A stretch of 53,745 nucleotides of DNA from Candidatus Woesearchaeota archaeon (GTDB lineage: Archaea > Nanobdellota > Nanobdellia > Woesearchaeales > UBA10216): contig JACPBX010000007.1 of assembly GCA_016180085.1 (NCBI GenBank), positions 1-53,745 on the forward strand, given 5' to 3'. The notes below the pieces were generated by a model, which was not told the origin of the DNA, made no database searches, and saw nothing but the letters and a program-made list of their open reading frames with translations. Positions 27,601 to 35,652 of this stretch are shown here, one piece after another. Position 1 is the stretch's first letter, and each line of letters opens with the position of its first letter. A program made the translations under genes and the position numbers.

Positions 27601-29137
27601 TTACCAGAACTTCACAGTAACGATAGACAACACAGCGCCAAACGGCACAGTCATTTCACCGGCAAATGCGACAAACGTCAGGGGCTTCTTCTACGTCAAC
27701 GCTTCCGTAAATGACTCATTGACAAAAGTCCAGAACGTCAGCTTAAGGCTGAGAAGCCCGGGCGTGGAAGGTCCTCTTGTCTACGCAAAGCTGTTAGCTG
27801 GAACAATTGACCAGGGAGTCTGGAACGCTACGTTCAACAGCAGCGCAGTTCCGAATGGGGTTTACAACATCACCCTTAACGCTTCGGACTTTGCAGGCAG
27901 CAGGCTGCTTGTCAACACCTCAAACGTAGTGGTGAACAACACAGGCGTCCTTAACGTAACACTCAACTACGCAGGCAATAATGTTTCGCAGAACAGGACG
28001 TTCAGCGTTAATGCCACAATTGCCTGCCTGAGCGGCTACTGCCAGCAGGTCAACGCCACAGTCTACTACAACCTCACTTCCATCTCGCCATCTACAAGGA
28101 TTAACGCCACAGCGAAAGAAATACCGCTGCACAACGTAACCGCATATGTGAACCAGACCTGCGGCTACATGGAAATAGATGCGGTGTGCAACCTGAACTG
28201 GACCATTAACGCCACAGGCCCAACCGGAAGCAGCTACTTCCTCAGCATAAACTTCACCAGCAACAACACAGAGCTAGCCCAGAACGGCACAAGGAACTTC
28301 CAGATAAACATCTCAGAAACTGCTGTTGCAAACACTGCCCCAATAGTCTTCAACAGCAGCGTTGCCCTGAACAGCTCGGTAACGCTGACAGAGGGCACTA
28401 CAAAAGTGGTAGCAATAAGGTTCAACGTTACAGACGCTGACGGAACCAGCGACATAGCCAATGCCGCGGTTGGCGTCAATATCTCTTTCAACGGCATAAG
28501 GCGGGCAAACAACTCCGGAAACTGCGCGAATCTGGGAGATTCAGATGCAAATACCAGGCTTTTCAGCTGCAACGTAACGTTCAACTACTTTGACAACTCA
28601 ACAACATTATGGGATATTAACATAACAGCTGCTGATGCTTCTGGCGCTGTTGGCTACAATGACTCGCAAAGCCTTGGAGGAAGAGATGGCTCGCACAACC
28701 TGACTGTAAACAGCCTTTCAGCGCTGTCCCTGGTAACCACATCCGTTGTTAGCACAGCAAATCTTGGCACTACCAACAATGAGCTGTCAATAGTTATTAA
28801 CAACACAGGCAACTTTGACTTCACCCAGATTAATGTTACGCCCTACGACCTGAACGCCAGCCTGACAGACCTGTTCAGGCTGAACGGCAACTTCAGCATC
28901 AACGCAACCCAAAGCACCAGCAGCGGCTTCGGCAGCAACCTGCAGAATGGAACACCCAACAACTTCACAGACAGCAGCGAGACTTCCGCAACGCTGCCTC
29001 ACAAGATAACCAGTGGTGAAGGAGACAACCTTGGCAACCGCACCGTATACATCTACATAGACGTGCCGCAGAACAAGGGCTTAAGCACGGGTGTTACCTA
29101 CAACATTTCAGCAGCTTGGGAGATATGGGCGGAGTAG
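21653..29137 (+). CDS. Giant cell-surface protein (2494 aa)
   Basis: Cytosolic coiled coil, one TM (TAVILAALLLFSVGLPLL), then Ig-like, Gly-rich, repeated N-T-rich beta modules and the shared C-terminal module. Confidence 0.85.
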   Translation: MKIPSEFELRSRLEALQRAREGCEERKIELFKAINKLKQDLQEGLIGEQRYNAEIAKLPKSPQQIISDCNSEIAAIDVDIDSCREQLSSLREDKKNERIRTAVILAALLLFSVGLPLLTIKLTGFVVSEEVTAYTQDITTNFTASQTFALNIERTGGVGELRSLLLGGKLIGDGKARVYLERGTERYLILNESAIKEKGVTSAKALTSITGRAVEEVKEAKAGKPEEAKEKAKEEKTKELGKEETAENATQIPLSNETEANATSENATAEITLPAPEQEAALQNETQNLTQNETLNQTQPPEAEPELPPELPSAIEVEKAINVSLAYKSGTIFDANDDGIELDILAIDFTVEGTNFSWDADQSKLCTRWVTHSIDDNSDSSICHGSAECCALVELTPFEENWDTPLDVFVGRYGATYNNTVSSQVIFANYSLDPENVYSEIYYSEFSSLPAKFATVPPLEGGIMNETNKTVAVTEFSNVCVETCSLSGIAGLNLSEYTLVIEVENATLTLSNVTYTLAKVTEIDIEPPIVTITQPRNTTYTETIASGEVRNTTTLRLDFTVNEPANSVWYSLNSQDSVTIATDTAAGTTATTITAANGTNTLLLFANDTSGNVGYAVAEFFVNITAVPIVVIDLEPPIINISSPLPNATYNTTFVPLSFALSEPATVSYFLNLQNKTEIASNVTLAAEEGRNRLLLLATDIAGNVAHESIVFFVNTSNVTAANITVNITPLLKSKKSHFKLGEDAELEFEYIQKKELVKAGKWKDGYEAYEDEDDYEEFLETVSAAKKSAVEQAIAAEKAKPKRRQVGEWAAPNETITAQLFDSEGREVGIGAEIEELREGRFGIKLPKQRAFKAGLYTLMLSFTKDGTIYTEQQDFTWGVLAINTNKSIFLPNEDAFVAMAVLDDQGHMVCDADVTLTITDPAGEAATLTTTNSEISVSDECKVLGVTNLPDYYTTYKVKGAGTYVMNLTAATANGVRTILDNFTVQSQVDFDVARAGPTRIYPPVPYTMNFTVTASDSYNGQITEFVPASFVIAPQDGLTVATAAGAKVLTWNKALKKGETASFYYQFDAPDISPEFYVLGELGIGAWKEARQWQIASDLVPAQDVNFTTPDAAAPGMNIIVQFVGASFNDSEIVKLNVSSSVIFVGQPIVSNESGHANISGKVLTVPFFINASAANQDVQVNVSGKQVNGVFKIITPAPQSGNFTGLSGNRVLGNVSNGNRTKGGTIVLDSLIIPSGLTVTINLSDSNTAKQGDQGYLPAVLVVDGPVDIQGILSVNGSDAGAVSGDIGGQGGDGGPGGGGGGAGGGDIATQNRGGHGFTGGGGGSCEGDQALCIEGKGGNGTGTQGGNATQTGAATSGWGGDGGNSTTPYAVGATGGKGDGVDGSGGGGGTGFFFGTSGKGGVDTTDAEGAGGFGGGGGSFADAGGGGGYGTAGVTLTGGGGSVYGNAQIVPLTGGSGGGGGGATSSAGGGGGGGGGAVLIIASGNVSVSGTVASIGGAGSSNTADTAGEGDGGGGSGGAIVIQSSNVSVTGTLTTLNGTSGVTAAPAGAGRVRVDGLGDTSAFAGETISGSNYTGPAIKEVTSTSVIGVANITSDVRVIVQNLSNSNSSFSGTTDTAGSFNIAVTWYTGTNFITVIQNTSTASDVVSVHSSAALATYFYTPPPSDTTVPDVAIIVPRRADLNNTNISGNFVINASVNDSASNVLQVNLTIYNHTGNVTKLVPMNISTGTRLSGYWNKTFDSTTLPDGRYNLSVNATDSAATPNTAISANVSITIDNTKPNATIVNPLNNTNISATMLINASVNDSLSKVFNVTFMLYNNTVNATGWLLATNGANTIDQGYWNTTFNTTTIREAAYNITINATDFSGNQLVLNLSTVIIDNTRPNATTLLPANQSNLSGTVTIRAGANDSLTGILNVTFQFRNSTNQTSRELATLNTGTIYAGEWTATYNTAQLADGKYNITFNATDFAGSSNVTDAGNYQNFTVTIDNTAPNGTVISPANATNVRGFFYVNASVNDSLTKVQNVSLRLRSPGVEGPLVYAKLLAGTIDQGVWNATFNSSAVPNGVYNITLNASDFAGSRLLVNTSNVVVNNTGVLNVTLNYAGNNVSQNRTFSVNATIACLSGYCQQVNATVYYNLTSISPSTRINATAKEIPLHNVTAYVNQTCGYMEIDAVCNLNWTINATGPTGSSYFLSINFTSNNTELAQNGTRNFQINISETAVANTAPIVFNSSVALNSSVTLTEGTTKVVAIRFNVTDADGTSDIANAAVGVNISFNGIRRANNSGNCANLGDSDANTRLFSCNVTFNYFDNSTTLWDINITAADASGAVGYNDSQSLGGRDGSHNLTVNSLSALSLVTTSVVSTANLGTTNNELSIVINNTGNFDFTQINVTPYDLNASLTDLFRLNGNFSINATQSTSSGFGSNLQNGTPNNFTDSSETSATLPHKITSGEGDNLGNRTVYIYIDVPQNKGLSTGVTYNISAAWEIWAE

Positions 29138-29149
29138 AAACGAAGCAGA

Positions 29150-29530
29150 TTAAGGCTCAATCCTGGGAATGCCCAAGTTGTCAAAGTCCCTGTCATAGCT
29201 TACAATAGAATCACAGCCACTAACAAACGCACAGGCGTAATGAACAAGGTCAAAAATGCTGAGTTTAAGGCGGGCTGTTCTCTTCAACGCCTCAAAAACA
29301 ATGTTGACATCAACTTCAACAATTACAAGGTTGGACTTCAGCAGTCCTTTCACTGCCTTTTGAGCTGATTCCCTGCTGCCGGTTTCTTTCTCAATAACAA
29401 AGAACGCTTCTGTCAGGTTAAACGTGTCGACAAAGCCGCCTTCCATTATGGCGTTCTGGCATTTAACTGTGTGCACGTTATCGTAAAATGCATAAGCCAG
29501 TATGTTACTGTCCAAGTATCTCATTTTCAA
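29150..29530 (-). CDS. vapC: PIN-domain (VapC-like) toxin
   Basis: MRYLDSNILAYAF, FDLVHYACA, CDSIVSYDRDFD. Confidence 0.85.
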   Translation of the reverse strand: MKMRYLDSNILAYAFYDNVHTVKCQNAIMEGGFVDTFNLTEAFFVIEKETGSRESAQKAVKGLLKSNLVIVEVDVNIVFEALKRTARLKLSIFDLVHYACAFVSGCDSIVSYDRDFDNLGIPRIEP

Positions 29531-29744
29531 CCAACTCGTCCATCTGCCTCGCAGTCAGCCTGTATTTAGGCTTTAACTTCTTTGCCTGCTCAAACAGCTT
29601 GCCCAAATCCTCACCAATAGGCTTAATTATTATTTCGCTTCGCCGTTTGACCAGCTCCACTTTGCTGCCTATGCGCAGATTCAAGTCTTTCCTGTACCGG
29701 GAAGGTATTGTTATTTGCTGCCCTTTGCTTACAGTCACTATCAT
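29505..29744 (-). CDS. vapB: AbrB/SpoVT-like antitoxin
   Basis: VTVSKGQQITIPSRYRKDLNLRIGSKVELV; overlaps vapC. Confidence 0.85.
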   Translation of the reverse strand: MIVTVSKGQQITIPSRYRKDLNLRIGSKVELVKRRSEIIIKPIGEDLGKLFEQAKKLKPKYRLTARQMDELVENEILGQ

Positions 29745-29809
29745 TTTAATCGCCTCCTAATGCTTAATTATTCATTAATCATTATACGTTTATAAAGTTT
29801 TCTGCGGTT

Positions 29810-30883
29810 TTATTCGTGAACATTGTTGTCACCATAGATCTGGTTGAATTCTTCAGCGTAAGCATTCGCAAGCCCTTTGTTGCGAATAATGATTATGTTC
29901 TCGTCATTCCTTTCATCCGCATTCCTTGTCGGGTTAAAGCTTCCTGTTATCACGGTTTCGTTGTCTATGACGAAGAACTTATGGTGCATCAGCCTTTTTG
30001 ACGATTCAAGCCTAATGCCAATGCCATTTGCTGCCATTGCTGCGTGCTTCGAATATTTGCTGCTTGTTGTGCTCTTTTCTATTATTCCGGCAACAGCAAC
30101 CCCTTCTGAAGCCTTGATGATAAGTTCGCTGGCTATTTCAGGATGGGTGAATGAGTAAGCTGCAAAGGCAATGCTGCTCTTCGCTTCCCTTATCCTTTCT
30201 TTAACAGCTGCTGCGCAGTTGTCTTCAGGGCAAAAATAGGCTTTGACAAGTGTGTTGTTGAGGATTGCCATTTTGGGCTTGGCATTAACCTTTTTAGCTG
30301 CGACAGCTGCAGCTGCGGTTATTTTTTGCCCTCTGCTGCCTTTGTTGCCTTTTAGCCTCTCAAAGTTGCTGCCGTAAAAAGCTGCCAAGCTTGTAGAATT
30401 GATGATGATCAGATTGTTGTAGTCGTTCCTGGCTGCAGCTACAGGGTTGAACGAGCCAGTCAGTATTGTTGTGTTGTCTATCACGCAGTATTTGTTGTGC
30501 ATTATGCCTTTTGACTTTGACTTGTAAACTGTTTTATTGGCAAAATTTACAATATCTGCAATCTTGGCTTTTTCGTCAAAAACGATTTCTGCAGCAGCGG
30601 TTGCCGGAATATTGTCAATGAGCTGCTCGTCCATCCTGTAGAATGCACACCTGGCAGAGCTCTTGGCATTGTTCAGCTGTGAAATTATCGTTTGCAGGCA
30701 GTCTTCCCTGCTGCAGAAATGCAGGGTGCTGTTAAAAAATTCTTCCTGGGCAACTGTCTGCCCCTTTGCCAAGTTGCCCGTTACAGTGCAGCCATAAGCC
30801 AGCAAGGCAGCCAAGACAGCAATAAACGCCATAGCTGGTATAGCTGGTGCCGCGGCCGGTAAATTCGGCTCTTTCATTCTCAT
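29810..30883 (-). CDS. Secreted phospholipase D-like protein with two HKD motifs
   Basis: HNKYCVIDNTTILTGSFNP and HHKFFVIDNETVITGSFNPT; lipobox-like LLAYGC. Confidence 0.9.
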   Translation of the reverse strand: MRMKEPNLPAAAPAIPAMAFIAVLAALLAYGCTVTGNLAKGQTVAQEEFFNSTLHFCSREDCLQTIISQLNNAKSSARCAFYRMDEQLIDNIPATAAAEIVFDEKAKIADIVNFANKTVYKSKSKGIMHNKYCVIDNTTILTGSFNPVAAARNDYNNLIIINSTSLAAFYGSNFERLKGNKGSRGQKITAAAAVAAKKVNAKPKMAILNNTLVKAYFCPEDNCAAAVKERIREAKSSIAFAAYSFTHPEIASELIIKASEGVAVAGIIEKSTTSSKYSKHAAMAANGIGIRLESSKRLMHHKFFVIDNETVITGSFNPTRNADERNDENIIIIRNKGLANAYAEEFNQIYGDNNVHE

Positions 30884-31038
30884 AATCGCTATGATAGAAT
30901 TTCAGGTTCTTATCCTTAAGCCGGAAATTTCAGGAAATAATCCGGCGCTTTGGGAATTTTTACTGCCGGCAAAGCAAATATTGCGGAAAAAAGGCAGAAA
31001 ATTGAAATGTTTGCGGGAATTCCGGAAATTCACTGCGC

Positions 31039-31272
31039 TTATTTTTTCCCTTCCAGCTCAAGCCCCGACTTGTACATGGTTTCGTAGCCCTTGTGCAGCT
31101 TTATCCAGACAGTATAGAGGATTATGAACACAACATCGGTTATGACAACATTCCTTACGAGCAGCGGGATTTTCGGCTCAAGAAAGGCTAATGTTCCGAT
31201 AACCGTCAAGAAGCTGACAATTACCAAGCCTCCAAGAAAAATCAGTATTCGCCTTATTGTGTTCTTACTCAT
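31039..31272 (-). CDS. Small two-TM protein
   Basis: Two hydrophobic segments. Confidence 0.6.
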   Translation of the reverse strand: MSKNTIRRILIFLGGLVIVSFLTVIGTLAFLEPKIPLLVRNVVITDVVFIILYTVWIKLHKGYETMYKSGLELEGKK

Positions 31273-31970
31273 TTGTCAACCAGCCTTTTTACGCTGCTGC
31301 CCGCCTTGGCAAGGGCCTCTATCGTTCCTGGATACTTCCCATTAAGCTCAAGTATTTTCTGCTTCAGCCAGCCTCCAGTGGATTCTGCGTATTTAAGGTT
31401 TTTTATATTTGCATAGAGCCTGAGCTCTTTTTCGGTTATCGACTTGAAAATGTTTGCTGCACTTGCCTGCTTCTGTTGCTTCTGCAGCGGCATGAACTGC
31501 TGAGGCTGCTGCCGTCCTTCCATGGAAATCACCGTTTCCAAGAACTCTGTCGCAAGTTCATCGGCGCATTTGGCCAGTATAACAGCTGTAACAGCCGCAT
31601 TTTTGGGCATTTGCAAGGCACTTCCCGGAGTTACCGTTCCAAAGCCAAAGCCCGGCCTGCAAAGCTTTTTGACGAGGTAAGATGCTGCAACGCACTGCAG
31701 CGAGCTTTTGCTGCCGCAGACAATTGCAATCCTGTAGCCGGCATTGCTGCTTCCTGCTCCCCTGCTGCTTATGCCGCCTATGCCAGTGCCCGAAAGCTCT
31801 TTTTTGGCGCGCTTCTCAACAACATCGCACAGGCATTGCCTGCAGTATTCTATGCCTGCCATCCTCGCGTTTTTCCCGCATCTGCAGCAATTCCCAGCCA
31901 AATTTTTTCTCATGGTTGATGATGCTAAGGCTGCTGTTAGATAAGGCTTTTGGTGCAGCATATTCACCAT
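31269..31970 (-). CDS. Zn-ribbon protein possibly related to PP-loop tRNA thiolation enzymes (degenerate)
   Basis: CCRCGKNA...YCRQC N-terminus; YRIAIVCGSKSSLQCVAASYLVKKL in place of SGGKDS. Confidence 0.5.
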   Translation of the reverse strand: MVNMLHQKPYLTAALASSTMRKNLAGNCCRCGKNARMAGIEYCRQCLCDVVEKRAKKELSGTGIGGISSRGAGSSNAGYRIAIVCGSKSSLQCVAASYLVKKLCRPGFGFGTVTPGSALQMPKNAAVTAVILAKCADELATEFLETVISMEGRQQPQQFMPLQKQQKQASAANIFKSITEKELRLYANIKNLKYAESTGGWLKQKILELNGKYPGTIEALAKAGSSVKRLVDK

Positions 31971-32044
31971 AGGAAGGTTGTTACTACTTTTATATACTCA
32001 ACAATCGAAAAGTTTATATATTTGCTATACCACTAAAAAGTAGA

Positions 32045-32146
32045 AAATAAGGTGTTAAGGGGAGTTATAGGGTAAGGCATAAAATTCGCAATCACCTCTT
32101 TTTGCCCAGGGCATCCCTTTCTCGCGAAGGGGCTGCCCCAGGGTTT
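32045..32146 (+). ncRNA. Candidate intergenic RNA with GC-rich terminal hairpin
   Basis: TATA at about 32012-32019; AGGTG/CACCT stem (32050-32097); hairpin CCCAGGGCATCCCTTT-CTCGCG-AAGGGGCTGCCCCAGGG. Confidence 0.35.
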
Positions 32147-32172
32147 AACTCTGTTCCTGTCCTGTTTGTCCC

Positions 32173-34152
32173 TCATTTCTTGTTTATTGCCTTTGTCCTT
32201 GCCCTGACCATGAGCCTTTTCTTCCCGGCAAAAGGTTTTTTTGCTGCGAGGACTGCGAGAATTATCAGGGCAAATGCAATGCCTGCGGCGAAGCCTATGG
32301 CGCCTGTTGCCAATGCTGCAGTAATCTTGGGCCTTGCCGTTTTCTGTGCTGAGGCTGTGGCGGCTGTGCTTTTGGATTTTTTAAGATAGATGCCCAGATT
32401 GCTCAGCTCGAGGGCATACTCGGAGAACAGCAGCGCTGACGGCTGGTCTGACTGCTTCAGGGTGCCTGCGTATTCGTAGTAGCTGTAGCTTACTATTGGG
32501 AATTCTCCGTTGTTTGTTTGCCTAGTTATGCTGGCCTTTGCTGCTTCCAGTTTCTTTTCTATCAGCGAGGTCAGGTTTTGGCTGCCGCTTAACGCGCTGA
32601 GCATCGCGTTGGCTTTGGCCTTTGCAATACTGGCTCGGTATATGCATGATGAGTGGTCCTTCTGCCTCAGGTAAGCGTAAGCCTGGCCCAGTTCGTCTTT
32701 GCTTTGCAGGGCGCCTGGAAGGTAAAGGTCAAGGTATTGCATATGTTCCTCTGCCTCGTGCAGCCTTGTGATGCACCCTTCCCTTAGTGATTCCTCGTAT
32801 CCGTTGTATGCCTGGGCAGGTTGGGTAGGCTGGGCGCTCTGCTGTGGTTGTGCAAGGAACTGGTTCCATGCTGCTGCGCTTCCAAGCCTTTCCCTTGCAA
32901 ACGCAAGCTGGTATATGCCGTCCTCGTAGCTTCCCTTGTCCAGGCTGGCTGAGCTTTGCTCCAGCAGCTCCCTTGCTTCCTCAAGCCTTTCCCTGACCAG
33001 ACCCCTGATCTGGAGCCCTGCGAGCGTTTTTGCTTCTGTGATGCTTTTTTCAAAGTCGGTTATTGCGTCATGGGTGCGGTTAATCTGCAGCAGCGCCTCC
33101 GGGGTGCTGATGTTTTCCTGCAGGAGCCTGACATAGCCGTATCTCACATTGGCTCCGAAGCACATGCTGGCTGCCGAGTAGTAGCTTTGGCTTTGCTTTT
33201 TCTCCATGCCTTCTGATGTGAGGTTTTTTGCCGCTTCCAGTATGCTTTGGGCTGTTTCGTTTTTGGTGCTGCCAGAACCTGTGCGAAGGGGCAGGTTTGC
33301 CAGGTTTGCGCTTTGGCTGCAGATTTCATCAGCCAGGGCGCCCATTGTTTCAGAATAGCTCCTGCTGATTTCTATGTTTTCTGGGATTTGCCCGTATGTT
33401 TTTCCAGTAAGGTAAAAAAGAGCCTCGCGGATGTCGCTGACCTCAGCCACTTCTATGCCGAGCGATTTTCCGTATTCCACGAGGTCCATGGTTTCAGGTG
33501 TTGAGTTTGACCTGCCTGTCTTGATGAAGCGCTCCCCGCTTGGAATGAGCACCAGCTTCAGGCCCTCCTTGGCTGCGGCTGCAATTTTTTCCTTCAGGCC
33601 GCCAACATTCCCTATGAGGCCGCCTGAATTTATTGTTCCTGTTACTGCCACTGAGCTGTTGATTGGCGAGTTTTCGGCTGCTGCTATTGCGATGGCAGCT
33701 GCTGCGGCGCCTGCGCTTGGCCCTCCAACCAGTGATGCGTTTGCCTCTATCCTGAAGAAGAAGTCGGTTGCGTCGCACTTCGCGGTTATGCCGATGCTTT
33801 CGCAGGCGATGTCTTTCGCGAGCCTTGTTGAGATCCTTGTGTCAAGCTTTGTCACCGGCTCTGTTTCTATGAACACGTTGCCTGCTCCGGGCGATACTTT
33901 CAGGAAGAGGTCTGCTGTTATTCCCTGTGCCTGCTGCCGGCTGCCATTCCCTTCTTGCTCTCCGTCTTTCTCTTCGTCTGATGACACTGCCAGCAGCTTG
34001 AGGTGGTATTCTTTTTCGCTTTGCAACTCTCCCTGCAGGTTTGCGGCGCTTGCGGCTGCACCCGGGCCAGAATTTAAGACGGTCAGTAGAAGCAGCGCAG
34101 CAAGGGTTAAAGCTGCAGCCACGAATGGTGCTGTTTTTTGATTTTGCATCAA
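32173..34152 (-). CDS. Membrane-anchored Lon-type (S16) protease domain without ATPase
   Basis: VGGPSAGAAAAAIAIAAAENSPINSSVAVTGTINSGGLIGNVGGLKEKI; N-terminal and C-terminal hydrophobic segments. Confidence 0.85.
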   Translation of the reverse strand: MMQNQKTAPFVAAALTLAALLLLTVLNSGPGAAASAANLQGELQSEKEYHLKLLAVSSDEEKDGEQEGNGSRQQAQGITADLFLKVSPGAGNVFIETEPVTKLDTRISTRLAKDIACESIGITAKCDATDFFFRIEANASLVGGPSAGAAAAAIAIAAAENSPINSSVAVTGTINSGGLIGNVGGLKEKIAAAAKEGLKLVLIPSGERFIKTGRSNSTPETMDLVEYGKSLGIEVAEVSDIREALFYLTGKTYGQIPENIEISRSYSETMGALADEICSQSANLANLPLRTGSGSTKNETAQSILEAAKNLTSEGMEKKQSQSYYSAASMCFGANVRYGYVRLLQENISTPEALLQINRTHDAITDFEKSITEAKTLAGLQIRGLVRERLEEARELLEQSSASLDKGSYEDGIYQLAFARERLGSAAAWNQFLAQPQQSAQPTQPAQAYNGYEESLREGCITRLHEAEEHMQYLDLYLPGALQSKDELGQAYAYLRQKDHSSCIYRASIAKAKANAMLSALSGSQNLTSLIEKKLEAAKASITRQTNNGEFPIVSYSYYEYAGTLKQSDQPSALLFSEYALELSNLGIYLKKSKSTAATASAQKTARPKITAALATGAIGFAAGIAFALIILAVLAAKKPFAGKKRLMVRARTKAINKK

Positions 34153-34201
34153 GCAGCGCTAATCGCCGGTGGTTTAAGAAGTTTATGAAGGTTAATTCCT
34201 T

Positions 34202-34474
34202 TTAGTCGTATCCTGCGAACCTTGGCGTGATGGACATCATGGATGCGATGAACATCAGCGCAAATACTAGGTCAAAAGCGACTCCCCAGCTGAGTTCTAT
34301 CCTGCCTGACACAGTGAATACTGTGGTTATTATCATGCCGAGTATAGATATCAGCGTGAACGTTGCCGGCAGGGGCTCCATGCGGTAGAAGCTTTTGAAC
34401 GGCTTCTGGCTCAGGTGCTTTTGTACCTGCCGCGGGATTTTTGCTGCAGCCACAGCTTTTTTTGCCTTTTTCAT
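34202..34474 (-). CDS. Small membrane protein
   Basis: Two hydrophobic segments. Confidence 0.6.
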   Translation of the reverse strand: MKKAKKAVAAAKIPRQVQKHLSQKPFKSFYRMEPLPATFTLISILGMIITTVFTVSGRIELSWGVAFDLVFALMFIASMMSITPRFAGYD

Positions 34475-34562
34475 TTTCCTCTTTTTGGTGCTCTGACCTT
34501 TTAGCTAATGGCAGAATTGTTTTATAAATCTTTTTATAAAAACAAGAAATCAAGCCTCCGTA

Positions 34563-35627
34563 TTATTTTCTCACATACGCCACATTTTTTACAATTTTGC
34601 CGATGCCGAGTGATGCATTCGTCAGTGCGATTGACTCCTCGGCAGGCATTGTGCCGAACATTGCCCTGATGGCGTCGATGTTTTCCGGCACGACATCGGC
34701 CTGCTGGTCTATTGCCATGTGCAGCCCTATCTCGCCGTCAGGGTCCACCCCTATGCCTTCTTTCCAGACACACACCTCGTAGAGGTTGCCGTTTCTGCCG
34801 TTAAGGGAAAACAGGTCTTTGAGCTTGGCTGTTGATGTCAGCCCCTTCTCGGTGGAGCACAGGAGTATTCTCGGGTTCTGCTTAAGGGATTCTGTTACCG
34901 CTTCTGCCGTTGCATTGCAGTTTTCCATTTCTATGAACAGCATGTGGCCGTGCATGAGTGTCATTGGCGCTTCCCCTGCCAGGGTTGTTATCTTCAGGCC
35001 GGGCATTATTGTTCTGACGTCAGCGGAGTGGTGGCTTGGGAAGCCTTTGCTTGTTTCAGGAACCCATGCGTTGAGCACGCTTTTTTCGCTTTCAGACTGA
35101 TCAGAGCTTCTCCTTACAAGGGTGGCTCTGACCTTCCTTATCTGAAAGCTGGTGTTGAGCGTGCTTATTATTCTGCACAGGGCTGTTGTGTTGCATGAAA
35201 CAACCCTTAGGAACCTTTTGCCTGCTGCCAGCTCAAAGTTGCAGTCGCTGTTAAAGGAAAAACCTGTGAGGTCATGCTTCTCCCCACCCTGGAATACCGA
35301 CTTAAGCCCGGGGTAGTTGCTGTAGATAGCGAGGTTTTCTTTTCCCTTGCCCTTTGGGGCGCAGTCAACAACAGCATCACATCCGTCAAGAAGCTCCTTC
35401 AGGCTTCCCTCGGCATAGTAGCCTGCTTCATCAAACTGCTTCCTGTCGCTTTCGTTCAGGCAGAATACTTTTATGCCTTTTTCCTGAGCCTCATCCACCC
35501 TGTAGTCTGCTGTTGCCTTTGTAACGCCAACAATGTCCATGTCTGGCTGCTTCATGACAGCATCAGCAACCCTTCTGCCGATGGTGCCGTAGCCGTTAAT
35601 ACCAATCCTGAGCTTTGAAATCAGCAT
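34563..35627 (-). CDS. gap: Type II glyceraldehyde-3-phosphate dehydrogenase
   Basis: RIGINGYGTIGRRVADAV, VSCNTTALCRI. Confidence 0.95.
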   Translation of the reverse strand: MLISKLRIGINGYGTIGRRVADAVMKQPDMDIVGVTKATADYRVDEAQEKGIKVFCLNESDRKQFDEAGYYAEGSLKELLDGCDAVVDCAPKGKGKENLAIYSNYPGLKSVFQGGEKHDLTGFSFNSDCNFELAAGKRFLRVVSCNTTALCRIISTLNTSFQIRKVRATLVRRSSDQSESEKSVLNAWVPETSKGFPSHHSADVRTIMPGLKITTLAGEAPMTLMHGHMLFIEMENCNATAEAVTESLKQNPRILLCSTEKGLTSTAKLKDLFSLNGRNGNLYEVCVWKEGIGVDPDGEIGLHMAIDQQADVVPENIDAIRAMFGTMPAEESIALTNASLGIGKIVKNVAYVRK

Positions 35628-35652
35628 TCACCCTTGCGCTTTAGCTTGTGTG

